From contig NZ_BMOO01000005.1 in NCBI RefSeq assembly GCF_014647115.1, positions 186,001 through 250,000 of the forward strand: 64,000 bases of DNA, given 5' to 3'. Positions 40,126 through 49,170 of this stretch are shown here, one piece after another. Each line of letters begins with the position of its first letter. Positions within the stretch are counted from its first letter, which is position 1. This DNA is from Halarchaeum rubridurum. Lineage in GTDB: Archaea; Halobacteriota; Halobacteria; Halobacteriales; Halobacteriaceae. The translations under genes were made by a program, and so were the position numbers. The notes under the pieces are model-generated. The model saw nothing but the letters and a program-made list of their open reading frames with translations. It was not told the DNA's origin and searched no databases.

Positions 40126-41250
40126 ATGCAGACGCCACCCGGAACCACGCTCGGCGTCGTCGGCGGCGGCCAACTCGGCCGGATGCTCGCCGAGGCCGCC
40201 TCGCCGCTCGGCGTCGACGTGGTCGTCCTCGACCCGACGCCGGACTGCCCCGCGGCGACGCCCGCCGCCGACCACGTCGAGGGGGCCTTCGACGACCCCG
40301 AGGCGTTCGCCGAACTCGTCGAGCGCGCGGACGCGCTCACCTTCGAGATCGAACTCGCGGACGCCGACCTGCTCGCGGACGTCGACGTCCCGGTTCACCC
40401 GAAGCCGTGGACGCTGCGGACGACCGAGGACAAACTCGCGGAGAAGGAGGCCCTCGACGAGGCGGGCGTCCCCGTCCCCGCGTACCGCCGCGTGGACGAC
40501 GCCGCGGACCTGGAGGCGGCCTTCGACGACCTCGGCGCGCCGCTGATGCTGAAGGCCCGACACGGCGGCTACGACGGTCGCGGGAACCACGTCACCGAGA
40601 CGGTCGCGGACGCCGCGGAGTACTTCGACGACCTGGAGGGGCTGGTCGCCGAGGAGCTCCTCGACTTCGAGCGCGAACTCTCCGCCATCGGCGCGAAGGG
40701 CGCGAGCGAGGAGACGCAGTTCCCCGTCGTCGAGAACGCCCACGAGGACGAGATTCTCCGGGAGACGCGCGTTCCGCCCGCGGCGAGCGACGACGTGGTC
40801 GCCGAGGCGCGCGCGGTCGTCTCGGACGTGCTCGACGTCCTCCGCGGGCGCGGCGTCTACGGCGTCGAGCTCTTCGAGGTCGACGGCGAGGTGCTCGTGA
40901 ACGAGATCGCCCCGCGCCCGCACAACTCCGGGCACTACACCATCGAGGGCGCGGTCACCTCGCAGTTCGAGCAGCACGTCCGCGCGGTGCTCGGCCTCCC
41001 GCTCGGCGACCCCTCCCTGCGCGGGCCGACGGCGATGGTGAACGTCCTCGGGGACGTCGCGGAGACGAAACCCGCGGACCTCGCGGGCGTCCCGGAAGCG
41101 CTCGCCGTCCCGACCGCGGCGCTCCACTGGTACGGCAAACGCGACGTGCGCCCGCTGCGGAAGATGGGCCACGTCACCGCGCTCGGTGACGACGTCGGCG
41201 AGGCGAGCGAGCGCGCGAACGAAGCGCGTAACGCCCTCGACTTCGAGTGA
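40126..41250 (+). CDS. purK: 5-(carboxyamino)imidazole ribonucleotide synthase
   Basis: 374 residues from ATG 40126, chosen since GCTTATGC at 40094-40101 is the probable TATA box and the in-frame ATG at 40099 overlaps it. ATP-grasp enzyme that carboxylates AIR with bicarbonate and ATP to N5-CAIR. N-terminal GVVGGGQLGRMLAEAA, then DKLAEKEALDEAGVPVP, LMLKARHGGYDGRGN, FERELSAIGAK, GVELFEVDGEVLVNEIAPRPHNSGHYT and the WYGKRDVRPLRKMGHV end. purE follows at the next base; together they make CAIR for purine synthesis. Confidence 0.96.
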   Translation: MQTPPGTTLGVVGGGQLGRMLAEAASPLGVDVVVLDPTPDCPAATPAADHVEGAFDDPEAFAELVERADALTFEIELADADLLADVDVPVHPKPWTLRTTEDKLAEKEALDEAGVPVPAYRRVDDAADLEAAFDDLGAPLMLKARHGGYDGRGNHVTETVADAAEYFDDLEGLVAEELLDFERELSAIGAKGASEETQFPVVENAHEDEILRETRVPPAASDDVVAEARAVVSDVLDVLRGRGVYGVELFEVDGEVLVNEIAPRPHNSGHYTIEGAVTSQFEQHVRAVLGLPLGDPSLRGPTAMVNVLGDVAETKPADLAGVPEALAVPTAALHWYGKRDVRPLRKMGHVTALGDDVGEASERANEARNALDFE

Positions 41251-41883
41251 GTGCACGTGACGACTGACAGCGACGAGACGGACGCGGTGGACGAACTGTG
41301 CGCCGAGTTCCGCGCGGAGGCCGAACGCGAGCGCGAGCGGACGCCCGACGTCGGCATCGTGATGGGGAGCGACTCCGACCTCCCGACGATGCGCGGCGCG
41401 TCGGAGGCGCTCACCGACCTCGGGTTCGCGGAGGTGACGGACTACGACGACCCGCCCGCGGAACGCTTCACGTTCGAGTCGTACGTCGTCTCCGCGCACC
41501 GGACGCCCGACCTGATGTACGCGTACGCGGAGACGGCCGAGGCGCGCGGACTGGACGTGATAATCGCTGGCGCGGGCGGGAAGTCCGCGGACCTCCCGAA
41601 CATGACGGCCTCAATCGCGTTCCCCGTGCCGGTCATCGGCGTCCCCGTGCAGGAGAAGTCCGTCGACTCCGTCATCGGGATGCCGACCGGCGCGCCCCTC
41701 ACGGCCGTCGACGCCGGGAAGTCCTACAACGCCGCGCTCTCCGCCGCCCAAACGTTGGCGCGCGGACACGACGGGCTGCGCGAGCGTCTCGTCGCCCTCC
41801 ACGACGAGCGCCGCGAGGGGGTGGCGAACGTCTCGCGTCGCCTCCACGAACTCGGCACCGCGGGATTCGAGGAGAGCGGCTGA
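41251..41883 (+). CDS. purE: N5-carboxyaminoimidazole ribonucleotide mutase
   Basis: 210 residues from GTG 41251, the base after the purK stop; a second in-frame GTG is at 41257. It moves the carboxyl of N5-CAIR to C4. Core motifs: VGIVMGSDSDLPTM, VSAHRTPDLMY with the catalytic His, AGAGGKSADLPNM and GVPVQEKSVDSVIGMP. About 30 extra residues precede the core and about 20 follow it, mostly charged. Its pairing with purK shows that the bacterial two-step route is used and not the one-step AIR carboxylase. Confidence 0.96.
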   Translation: MHVTTDSDETDAVDELCAEFRAEAERERERTPDVGIVMGSDSDLPTMRGASEALTDLGFAEVTDYDDPPAERFTFESYVVSAHRTPDLMYAYAETAEARGLDVIIAGAGGKSADLPNMTASIAFPVPVIGVPVQEKSVDSVIGMPTGAPLTAVDAGKSYNAALSAAQTLARGHDGLRERLVALHDERREGVANVSRRLHELGTAGFEESG

Positions 41884-41928
41884 AAGCCCCGTTTTCTTGG
41901 GTTTCGACCATATCGCAAAGAATCAACG

Positions 41929-41935
41929 CTTATAC
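41929..41935 (+). promoter_or_regulatory. TATA box of the nuo operon
   Basis: CTTATAC lies 35-41 nt before the nuoA ATG (41970), leaving a leader of about 12 nt. It is bracketed by ACGC and GCGT (41926-41939), a weak 4-bp inverted repeat. It is the only promoter-like element I see before the eleven nuo genes. Confidence 0.65.
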
Positions 41936-41969
41936 GCGTGGGGGGTGAAGTCCGGCGTGATACGGAACG

Positions 41970-42365
41970 ATGAACGAATGGATCGCCGTCGGCGTGTTCG
42001 CCGTCGTCGCCGCCTCGATACCCGCCGTGATGGTGAGTGCGTCGAGGCTGCTGCGGCCGAGCGTGCCGGAGAAAGGGAAGGAAACCGTCTACGAGAGCGG
42101 TGAGGTCCCGACGGGCGGAACGCGGCTCAACTTCAACATCCAGTACTACATGGTCGCGCTCCTCTTCGTCGTCTTCGACATCGAGACCGTCCTGATCTTC
42201 CCGTGGACCGTCGTCTATCAGGACGCCGTCGGCGCCGCCGGCCTCGGGTCGGCGCTCGCCCCGATGTTGGTCTTCATCGCCGTCCTCGTAGTCGGGCTCG
42301 GTTGGGCTTGGCGCACCGGCGTCATCCGCTGGGTGTCGAGCGCAAACACGGAGTTCAACACATGA
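41970..42365 (+). CDS. nuoA: NADH dehydrogenase-like complex subunit A
   Basis: 131 residues, three membrane helices. The family signature is the segment after helix 1: KETVYESGEVPTGGTRLNFNIQYYMVALLFVVFDIETVLIFPW (landmarks only), in which the E-S-G and F-D-x-E groups lie by the quinone entry. It is a core membrane subunit next to NuoH/NuoJ. First gene of the operon; its stop overlaps the start of nuoB by ATGA. Confidence 0.96.
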   Translation: MNEWIAVGVFAVVAASIPAVMVSASRLLRPSVPEKGKETVYESGEVPTGGTRLNFNIQYYMVALLFVVFDIETVLIFPWTVVYQDAVGAAGLGSALAPMLVFIAVLVVGLGWAWRTGVIRWVSSANTEFNT

Positions 42366-43066
42366 GTAGCGACCACCCCCGCGACGACATCATCGACACG
42401 ACCGCACCGCAGACGAAGACCCGCGAGGACCGCATGTCCGAGGTCGACTCGCGGTTCAACTCGACCCTCCGTGAGGCCTTCGGCTCCACGCCGTTCGTCC
42501 TCACGAAGTTCGACGCGTTCATGGACTGGGTCCGGGGCTCCTCCATGTTCATGCTCCAGTTCGGAATCGCGTGCTGTAGCATCGAGATGATGCACACGTA
42601 CGCGGTCAAACACGACCTCGACCGATTCGGCTCCGGCGTCCCCCGCGCCTCGCCCCGGCAGGCGGACGTGATGATCGTCCCCGGGACCATCGTCTCCAAG
42701 TTCGCCCCGCGGATGAAGCGCGTCTACGACCAGATGCCCGAGCCGAAGTTCGTCGTGAACATGGGCTCCTGTTCGACCTCCGGCGGCCCCTTCCAGCAGG
42801 GGTACAACGTCGTGAAGGGCGCAGAGGAGGTCATCCCGGTCGACATCCACATCCCGGGCTGTCCGCCCCGCCCCGAGGCGCTCGTCTACGGCATCGCCAA
42901 GCTCCAGGAGCGCGTGAAGAACGGCGAGACCTCGCCGGTGACGGTGAAGCCGTACGAACTCGAACAGTTCGGCGACCTCGAGAAGGACGAACTCGTCGAG
43001 AAGCTCGCCGACGACATCGACGAGGAGACCCTCGTCATGCGCTACAACTGGGCCGATTCGCCATGA
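42362..43066 (+). CDS. nuoB: NADH dehydrogenase-like complex subunit B
   Basis: 234 residues from ATG 42362. Holds iron-sulfur cluster N2, the last carrier before quinone: ligands CC in FGIACCSIEM, C in NMGSCSTSGGP and C in IPGCPPRPEA. The first about 30 residues are a charged extension, and the tail (about 190-234) is acidic, both haloarchaeal additions. It overlaps nuoA and nuoCD by ATGA at each end. Confidence 0.97.
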   Translation: MSSDHPRDDIIDTTAPQTKTREDRMSEVDSRFNSTLREAFGSTPFVLTKFDAFMDWVRGSSMFMLQFGIACCSIEMMHTYAVKHDLDRFGSGVPRASPRQADVMIVPGTIVSKFAPRMKRVYDQMPEPKFVVNMGSCSTSGGPFQQGYNVVKGAEEVIPVDIHIPGCPPRPEALVYGIAKLQERVKNGETSPVTVKPYELEQFGDLEKDELVEKLADDIDEETLVMRYNWADSP

Positions 43067-44745
43067 GCCAGACCGAAGAACCGGACGAGGAGGCCGTCGA
43101 GGAACCCGACCCGGCCGACCCCGCCGGCGTCGTCGACTACGACGCGCTCGAAGCGCTGCTCGGCGACGCGGTCGTGCGCCGCGAGAGACACCTCAACGCC
43201 GAGGCGTTCGTCGTCCGCGCCGACCGCGTGCAGGACGCCCTCTCGACCCTGCGGACGGAGGCGGGCTTCGACCACCTCTCGAACGTCACCGCACAGGAGT
43301 ACCACGACCGCTTCGAGTCGATCTACCACCTGAAGAAGTACGACGACCCGACCCAGGAGGTGAGCGTCGTCGTGCCGACGTCGCGCGATAACCCCGTCAG
43401 CGAGAGCGCAGAACCCGTCTTCCGCACGGCGGACTGGCACGAGCGCGAGGCCTATGATTTGGTGGGAATCGACTACGATGACCACCCCGACCTCCGGCGC
43501 ATCCTCCTCCCGGAGACCTGGCAGGGCCACCCGCTCGGGCGCGACTACAACCAGGACAAACCCCAGATAGTCGAGTTCGAGGAGAACGTCAACCCGCTCG
43601 CCGACGACCACCGGGAGTCCGACACGATGCTCGTCAACATCGGCCCCCACCACCCGGCGACGCACGGCGTCCTCCACCTCGAAACCGTCCTCGACGGCGA
43701 GACGGTCCTCGACGTCGAACCCGACATCGGCTACCTGCATCGCTGCGAGGAGCAGATGGCTCAGAGCGGGACCTATCGCCACCAGATAATGCCGTACCCC
43801 GACCGCTGGGACTACGGCTCCGCCGGCATCCTCAACGAGTGGGCGTACGCGCGCGTCGCCGAGGACTTGAACGACATCGAGGTCCCCGAGTACGCGCAGG
43901 TCGTCCGCACGATGAGCGCCGAACTCTGTCGTATCGCCGCGCACCTGCTGGCGCTCGGGACGTTCTGCCTCGACATCTACGGCGACTTCACCGCCATCTT
44001 CATGTACGCGATGCGGGACCGCGAAGTCGTTCAGAACATCCTTGAGGACCTCACGGGTCAGCGGATGATGTTCAACTACCTCCGGCTGGGGGGTGTCGTC
44101 TGGGACCTCCCCGAGCCCCGCGAGGAGTTCTTCGCGACCGTCCGGGAGTTCCTCGACGACCTCCCGAACCGCGTCGACGAGTACCACGACCTCATCACGG
44201 AGAACGAGCTCTTCCAGCTCCGGACGGTCGGCACGGGCGAAATCGACGCCGAGACCGCGAAGCAGTACGGCGTCACCGGCCCGGTCGCGCGCGCCTCCGG
44301 AATCGACTACGACCTCCGGCGCGACGACCCGTACGGCTACTACGAGAACCTCGACTGGGACGTCATCACGGACGACGGCGGGGACAACTACTCCCGCCTA
44401 CTCGTCCGGATGCGCGAGGTCGAGCAGTCCGCACGCATCATCCAACAGTGCGTCGACCTCCTGGAGGAGTGGCCGGAGGACGAGCGCGAGATTCAGGCGA
44501 ACGTCCCGCGCACGCTGAACCCCGAGCCCGACGCCGAAGTGTACCGTGCCGTCGAGGGCGCGAAGGGCGAACTCGGCATCTACATCCGCTCGGACGGGAC
44601 GGACAAGCCCGCGCGCTTCAAGATTCGGAGCCCCTGCTTTTCGAACCTCCAGGCGCTCCCCGAGATGTCGCGCGGTGAGTACATCCCGGACCTCGTCGCC
44701 ACGCTCGGGAGCCTCGACATCATCCTCGGCGAGGTGGACCGCTGA
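43063..44745 (+). CDS. nuoCD: NADH dehydrogenase-like complex, fused subunits C and D
   Basis: 560 residues. Residues about 25-170 are NuoC (30-kDa type) with FRTADWHEREAYDLVGIDYDDHPDLRRILLP, and about 185-560 NuoD (49-kDa type) with NIGPHHPATHGVLHLETVLDG, GYLHRCEEQM, IMPYPDRWDYGS and the end IRSPCFSNLQALPEM-LGSLDIILGEVDR (landmarks). NuoD shapes the quinone pocket with NuoB. The fusion is also seen in some bacteria. Starts within the nuoB stop and its TGA overlaps the nuoH ATG by one base. Confidence 0.97.
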   Translation: MSQTEEPDEEAVEEPDPADPAGVVDYDALEALLGDAVVRRERHLNAEAFVVRADRVQDALSTLRTEAGFDHLSNVTAQEYHDRFESIYHLKKYDDPTQEVSVVVPTSRDNPVSESAEPVFRTADWHEREAYDLVGIDYDDHPDLRRILLPETWQGHPLGRDYNQDKPQIVEFEENVNPLADDHRESDTMLVNIGPHHPATHGVLHLETVLDGETVLDVEPDIGYLHRCEEQMAQSGTYRHQIMPYPDRWDYGSAGILNEWAYARVAEDLNDIEVPEYAQVVRTMSAELCRIAAHLLALGTFCLDIYGDFTAIFMYAMRDREVVQNILEDLTGQRMMFNYLRLGGVVWDLPEPREEFFATVREFLDDLPNRVDEYHDLITENELFQLRTVGTGEIDAETAKQYGVTGPVARASGIDYDLRRDDPYGYYENLDWDVITDDGGDNYSRLLVRMREVEQSARIIQQCVDLLEEWPEDEREIQANVPRTLNPEPDAEVYRAVEGAKGELGIYIRSDGTDKPARFKIRSPCFSNLQALPEMSRGEYIPDLVATLGSLDIILGEVDR

Positions 44746-45797
44746 TGGCGACGACGCCGGTCGCGGTCGCCGAGTGGCTCGGCTACGCGACGCCGCCGCT
44801 CTGGCTCCAGGTCGTCCTCGCCGCTGTCGTCTCCGGGGTCGTCGTCACCGTCATGCTGACGACGTCCGCGCTCGCCGGCCCGTGGGCGAAACGGAAGATC
44901 ACCGCGATGTTCACCGACCGGATCGCCATCAACCGAAACGGCCCGGCGGGAATCTTCACCATCGCCGCCGACTCCGTCCGCCTGATGTCGAAGGAGCTCA
45001 TCGTCCCCGACGGCGCGGACCGGCCCGCGTTCGACGTCGCGCCCGCGATACTCCCGCTGTCGGCGCTGCTCGGCTTCGCCGTCATTCCGATGGGGAGCGG
45101 CCTCCAACTCGCCGACCCCGAAATCGGCCTCGCCTACGTTTTCGCCGTCTCCAGCATCGCCAGCGTCGGCATGGTCGTCGGCGGCTACGCCTCCGGCAAC
45201 AAGTACTCGCTGCTCGGCTCGATGCGCTCGGTCGCCGAGAGCATCGCCTACGAGATTCCGCTCGTCATCACGGCCGCATCGGTCGTGTTGCTCGCCGGGT
45301 CGCTGCGCCTGAGCGACATCGTCGCCGCACAGCAGGGGACGCTCGTCTCGCTCGGACCCATCGCCATCCCGGCGTGGTACGGCTTCCTCAACCCCTTCGC
45401 GCTCGCGCTCTTCCTCGTGGCGAGCCTCGCGGAGGTCGGCCGGAATCCCTTCGACATCGGTGAGGCGCCGACCGAAATCGTCGGCGGCTACATCACCGAG
45501 TACTCCAGCATCTACTTCGTCCTCTTCTTCCTCGGCGAGTTCCTCCACATCTTCCTCAGCGCCGCGGTACTCACGACGCTGTTCCTCGGCGGCCCCGCCG
45601 GGCCCGGCCCGGCGTGGCTCGGCATCGTCTGGTTCGGCGTGAAGATTTGGGCGGTCTTCCTCTTCACGCAGTGGTGTCGCGCGGCCGTCCCGCGCGTCCG
45701 CATCGACCAGATGCTCGAGATCGGCTGGAAAGGACTCCTCGTCCTCTCCTTCGCGAACCTGGTGCTCACGGCCATCATCGTGGGAGTGATAGCATGA
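44745..45797 (+). CDS. nuoH: NADH dehydrogenase-like complex subunit H
   Basis: 350 residues, eight membrane helices. The quinone-site loops are recognisable: DRIAINRNGPAGIFTIAADSVRL near the N-terminus and LAEVGRNPFDIGEAPTEIVGGY-TEYSS, the acidic loop of all NuoH proteins. It links the quinone cavity to the proton-pumping arm. The ATG overlaps the nuoCD stop by one base and the stop overlaps nuoI by ATGA. Confidence 0.96.
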   Translation: MATTPVAVAEWLGYATPPLWLQVVLAAVVSGVVVTVMLTTSALAGPWAKRKITAMFTDRIAINRNGPAGIFTIAADSVRLMSKELIVPDGADRPAFDVAPAILPLSALLGFAVIPMGSGLQLADPEIGLAYVFAVSSIASVGMVVGGYASGNKYSLLGSMRSVAESIAYEIPLVITAASVVLLAGSLRLSDIVAAQQGTLVSLGPIAIPAWYGFLNPFALALFLVASLAEVGRNPFDIGEAPTEIVGGYITEYSSIYFVLFFLGEFLHIFLSAAVLTTLFLGGPAGPGPAWLGIVWFGVKIWAVFLFTQWCRAAVPRVRIDQMLEIGWKGLLVLSFANLVLTAIIVGVIA

Positions 45798-46255
45798 TTG
45801 GACTCCTCAAGTCGATGGCGACGACGATGAAGCACGCACTGGACGGCAAGACGTTCACCGTCGAGTACCCCGAGGAGGCCCCCGACGTCTCCCCGCGGTT
45901 CCGCGGCATCCACAAGTTCAGCCAGGAGCGCTGTATCTGGTGTCGCCAGTGCGAGAAGGTGTGTCCGAACGACACCATCCAGATCGTCACCGACGACAAA
46001 CGGCAGGGCGAACAGTACAACCTCCACGTCGCGCAGTGCATCTACTGCCGGCTCTGCGAGGAGGTCTGTCCCGTGGACGCCATCCTCCTCACGGAGAACT
46101 TCGAGTTCACGGGCGACACGAAACACGACCTCGTCTACAACAAAGAACAGCTCGGGAACGTCCCGTGGTACAAGGACATCGACCCGCTCGCGTCGCGCGA
46201 ACCGGACCGCAGCGCGTGGGTCGGTGAGGGCGAAGGGGAGGTCGACTACCAGTGA
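45794..46255 (+). CDS. nuoI: NADH dehydrogenase-like complex subunit I (ferredoxin type)
   Basis: 153 residues from ATG 45794. Two 4Fe-4S sites (N6a and N6b): CIWCRQCEKVCP and CIYCRLCEEVCP, each with the four-cysteine spacing. They pass electrons to N2 in NuoB. Since no NuoE, F or G gene is present, these clusters are probably the entry site for an external electron donor. Flanked by ATGA/GTGA overlaps. Confidence 0.97.
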   Translation: MIGLLKSMATTMKHALDGKTFTVEYPEEAPDVSPRFRGIHKFSQERCIWCRQCEKVCPNDTIQIVTDDKRQGEQYNLHVAQCIYCRLCEEVCPVDAILLTENFEFTGDTKHDLVYNKEQLGNVPWYKDIDPLASREPDRSAWVGEGEGEVDYQ

Positions 46256-46539
46256 GCGCCAGCACGCTCGAACTCGCGGCGTTCGCCGCGTTCGCGCTCG
46301 TGACGCTCGGCTTCAGCGCCGGCGTCGTCCTCTCGAAGCACGCGTGGCACGCCGCGCTCTCGCTGGGCGGCGCGCTGTTGAGCGTCGCGGTCCACTACGT
46401 GATGCTCCGCGCGGAGTTCGTCGCCGCGATGCAGGTGCTCGTCTACGTCGGTGGCGTGCTCGTCCTGCTCGCGTTCGCCGTCATGCTCACGGACGACGCG
46501 GGCGACGAGAGCGACGACGGCGAGGAGGTGGCGCTATGA
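46252..46539 (+). CDS. nuoJ1: NuoJ, N-terminal half
   Basis: 95 residues from GTG 46252 overlapping the nuoI stop. Three membrane helices; the landmark of the NuoJ first half, YVMLRAEFVAAMQVLVYVGGVLVLLAFAVML, is present, with the pi-bulge-type helix VLVYVGGVLVLL. The reading frame stops after an acidic tail, and a second frame with the remaining helices begins at once, so NuoJ is made as two proteins. Confidence 0.93.
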   Translation: MSASTLELAAFAAFALVTLGFSAGVVLSKHAWHAALSLGGALLSVAVHYVMLRAEFVAAMQVLVYVGGVLVLLAFAVMLTDDAGDESDDGEEVAL

Positions 46540-46832
46540 CGACCCGACCCGAGCTGGCGACCGACGCGAACCTCGCCCGCGGTGCGGGCGCGCTCGTCCT
46601 CTTCGTCGTGCTCGCCGGCGCGTTCCTCGTCGCGGACTTCGGGAGCGCCGCGTGGTTCCCCGCGGACGTCTCCATCACCGAGGGAATCGGCTACGCGCTC
46701 ATCGGTCTCGCCGGGGAGACGCCGCTCCTCTCGAACGGCTTCCTCGCGGCCTTCGAAATCGTCGACGTCGTGCTCGTCGCGGCCGTCGTCGCGGCGATCA
46801 CGCTCGCGCGCAAGGACGGAGGTGAGCGCTGA
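46536..46832 (+). CDS. nuoJ2: NuoJ, C-terminal half
   Basis: 98 residues from ATG 46536, overlapping nuoJ1 by ATGA. Two hydrophobic helices separated by a loop with SITEGIGYALIGLAGETPLLSNGF; this loop and the helix FEIVDVVLVAAVVAAITLA correspond to the end of full-length NuoJ. The split is a real gene boundary, not an obvious frameshift: both parts have ordinary starts, stops and codon use. nuoK begins on its last base. Confidence 0.9.
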   Translation: MTTRPELATDANLARGAGALVLFVVLAGAFLVADFGSAAWFPADVSITEGIGYALIGLAGETPLLSNGFLAAFEIVDVVLVAAVVAAITLARKDGGER

Positions 46833-47134
46833 TGGTCCCCCTCCAGTACTACCTGCTGTTCTCGGCGGCGATGTTCTGCATCGGCGTCTTCGGCGTCCTC
46901 GCGCGCCGGAACGCGCTCGTCTACCTCATGAGCGTCGAGCTCATGCTCAACGCCGCGAACGTCGTCTTCGTCGCGTCGAGCGCGCACTACGGGACGATCA
47001 GCGGGCAGGTGTTCAGCCTGTTCACGATGGCGCTCGCGGCCGCCGAGGTCGCCGTCGGCGTCGGGATCGTCCTCGTCGCGTACCGGAACTTCAAAGACAT
47101 CGACATCACGAACCCGACGAGTATGAGGTGGTAA
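46832..47134 (+). CDS. nuoK: NADH dehydrogenase-like complex subunit K
   Basis: 100 residues with three membrane helices. The two buried glutamates for proton transfer are seen in LMSVELMLNAANVVFV and LAAAEVAVGVGIVLV. Length is that of all NuoK/MrpC-like subunits. Start overlaps the nuoJ2 stop by one base; nuoL begins one base after its stop. Confidence 0.96.
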   Translation: MVPLQYYLLFSAAMFCIGVFGVLARRNALVYLMSVELMLNAANVVFVASSAHYGTISGQVFSLFTMALAAAEVAVGVGIVLVAYRNFKDIDITNPTSMRW

Positions 47135-47135
47135 G

Positions 47136-49169
47136 ATGGCGGACGTAACCACAGCCGTCACCGCGATCCCGCTCGTGCCGTTCGCGGCGTTCCTCGTCGC
47201 GCTCCTCGTCGGCCACTACAAGCCGGCGGCCCTCCCGAAGGGCGGCGCGCTCGCCGGCATCGCCGCGACCGCGGTCTCGCTCGCGCTCTCCGTCTGGGCG
47301 TTCCTCACGGTGGGCGCCGGCGGGGCGACCCTCTCGCGGGTCTGGACGTGGGTGCCGGCCGCGAACGACTCGTTCGCGCTCACGTTCGGCGTCCTCGTCG
47401 ACCCGCTCTCCGCGCTGATGGTCGTCATCGTCAGCGGCGTCTCGCTGCTTGTCCACGTCTTCAGCCTCGGCTACATGAACGACGAGGGCGAGGGCGGCCT
47501 CCCCCGGTACTACGCGGGCCTCGGGCTGTTCACGGCGAGCATGCTCGCGTTCGCGCTCGCGTCGAACCTCCTGCAGGCCTTCGTCTTCTTCGAGCTCGTC
47601 GGCTTCTGCTCGTGGTGGCTCATCGGCCACTGGTTCCGCGAGCCCGGCCCCGCGAGCGCCGCGAAGAAGGCGTTCCTCGTCACCCGCTTCGGTGACTACT
47701 TCCTGCTCGTCGGTCTCGTCGGCGTCCTCGGGACGTTCGGCACGGCCGCGTTCGCCGGCGACGCGTCCTTCCCCGCGCTCGCGCACGCCGCGCTCGAAGG
47801 CGAGGCGAGCGTGAACACGTTCGGCGTCGACCCCGCGACGTGGTTCACGACCCTCGGCCTCCTGATACTCGGCGGCGTGATCGGGAAGTCCGCGCAGTTC
47901 CCCCTCCAGACGTGGCTCCCGGACGCCATGGAGGGTCCGACGCCCGTCTCCGCGCTCATCCACGCCGCGACGATGGTCGCGGCGGGCGTCTACCTCGTCG
48001 CGCGCCTCTACGGCTTCTACGCGCTCACGCCGACGGTGCTCACCGTCATCGCGCTCGTCGGTGGGTTCACGGCGCTGTTCGCCGCGACGATGGCGCTCGT
48101 CAAGCGCGAGATCAAGCAGGTGCTCGCGTACTCCACCATCAGCCAGTACGGATACATCATGCTCGGCCTCGGTTCCGGCGGGTACGTCGCCGGCGTCTTC
48201 CACCTGCTGACGCACGCGACGTTCAAAGCGCTCCTCTTCCTCGGCGCGGGTGCGGTCATCATCGCCATGCACCACGACGAGGACATGTGGAAGATGGGCG
48301 GGCTCAAAGAGCGGATGCCCACGGTTTACTGGGCGTTCCTCTCCGGCTCGCTCGCGCTCGCCGGCATCGTGCCGTTCGCGGGCTTCTGGTCGAAGGACGC
48401 CGTGCTCCACCACGCACTCACCGTCGGCCTCGGCGGCCAGCCCCTCGTGCTGCTCGCGTACCTCATGGGGCTCGTCGCCGTCGCGTTCACGGGGTTCTAC
48501 ACCTTCCGGATGGTGTTCCTCACCTTCCACGGCGAACCCCGCTCCGAGACGGCGCGCGACGCCGGTCCCGCGTCGGCGAACATGCGCGTCCCGGTGGCGA
48601 TCCTCGGCGTGCTCGCCGCGGTCGTCGGCCTCGTCAACGTCGACCCGCTGAAGGGCGTCGTCGGCGAACACCTGTTGTTCCTCGAACGCTGGCTGAACGG
48701 CCCGCTCCCCGGTCTCGCGGGCCCGACGGCCGAACACTACCACGAGCTCGTCGTCGACGTCGCGGGGTTCCACACCGTCGCGGTCAGCCCCACCGTCTCC
48801 GCGGTCGTCTCGCTCGTCGTCGCGCTCGCGGGCGTCGCGCTCGCGTGGACGTGGTACAACGTCCCCGAGCCGTCCGAGAAGACGGACGTCCTCGGGCCGA
48901 CGAAGACGCTCCTGTACAACAACTACTACCAAGACGAGTTCCAGACGTGGCTCGCCACGGGCGTCGTCGAACCGCTCGCCGACGCCGTGGACGTCTTCGA
49001 CGCGAGCGTCGTGGACGGCGTCGTGAACGGCGTCTCCTCGACGAGTCTCGTCGCGTCAGACCGGCTCCGGCGCGTCCAGACCGGCGTCGTGACGACGTAC
49101 ACGACCCAGCTCGTCCTCGGGCTCGTCGTCTTGCTCCTCATCGTCCTCCTCCTCGGGGGGTGGTTCTGA
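47136..49169 (+). CDS. nuoL: NADH dehydrogenase-like complex subunit L
   Basis: 677 residues, about 16 membrane helices, the largest antiporter-like pump subunit. Landmarks: VDPLSALMVVIVSGVSLLVHVFS, FELVGFCSWWLIGHW with the channel Glu, GKSAQFPLQTWLPDAMEGPTP with the channel Lys, and KREIKQVLAYSTISQYGYI. The long C-terminal part (about 590-660) contains the lateral helix that braces NuoM and NuoN. One base separates it from nuoK and from nuoM. Confidence 0.96.
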   Translation: MADVTTAVTAIPLVPFAAFLVALLVGHYKPAALPKGGALAGIAATAVSLALSVWAFLTVGAGGATLSRVWTWVPAANDSFALTFGVLVDPLSALMVVIVSGVSLLVHVFSLGYMNDEGEGGLPRYYAGLGLFTASMLAFALASNLLQAFVFFELVGFCSWWLIGHWFREPGPASAAKKAFLVTRFGDYFLLVGLVGVLGTFGTAAFAGDASFPALAHAALEGEASVNTFGVDPATWFTTLGLLILGGVIGKSAQFPLQTWLPDAMEGPTPVSALIHAATMVAAGVYLVARLYGFYALTPTVLTVIALVGGFTALFAATMALVKREIKQVLAYSTISQYGYIMLGLGSGGYVAGVFHLLTHATFKALLFLGAGAVIIAMHHDEDMWKMGGLKERMPTVYWAFLSGSLALAGIVPFAGFWSKDAVLHHALTVGLGGQPLVLLAYLMGLVAVAFTGFYTFRMVFLTFHGEPRSETARDAGPASANMRVPVAILGVLAAVVGLVNVDPLKGVVGEHLLFLERWLNGPLPGLAGPTAEHYHELVVDVAGFHTVAVSPTVSAVVSLVVALAGVALAWTWYNVPEPSEKTDVLGPTKTLLYNNYYQDEFQTWLATGVVEPLADAVDVFDASVVDGVVNGVSSTSLVASDRLRRVQTGVVTTYTTQLVLGLVVLLLIVLLLGGWF

Positions 49170-49170
49170 C

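Noticed and set aside
46530-46545. Sequencing frameshift as cause of the split nuoJ
   Set aside because: The first part ends in a natural acidic tail, the second begins with its own ATG and Met-Thr-Thr start, and the ATGA overlap is the same coupling used between other nuo genes.
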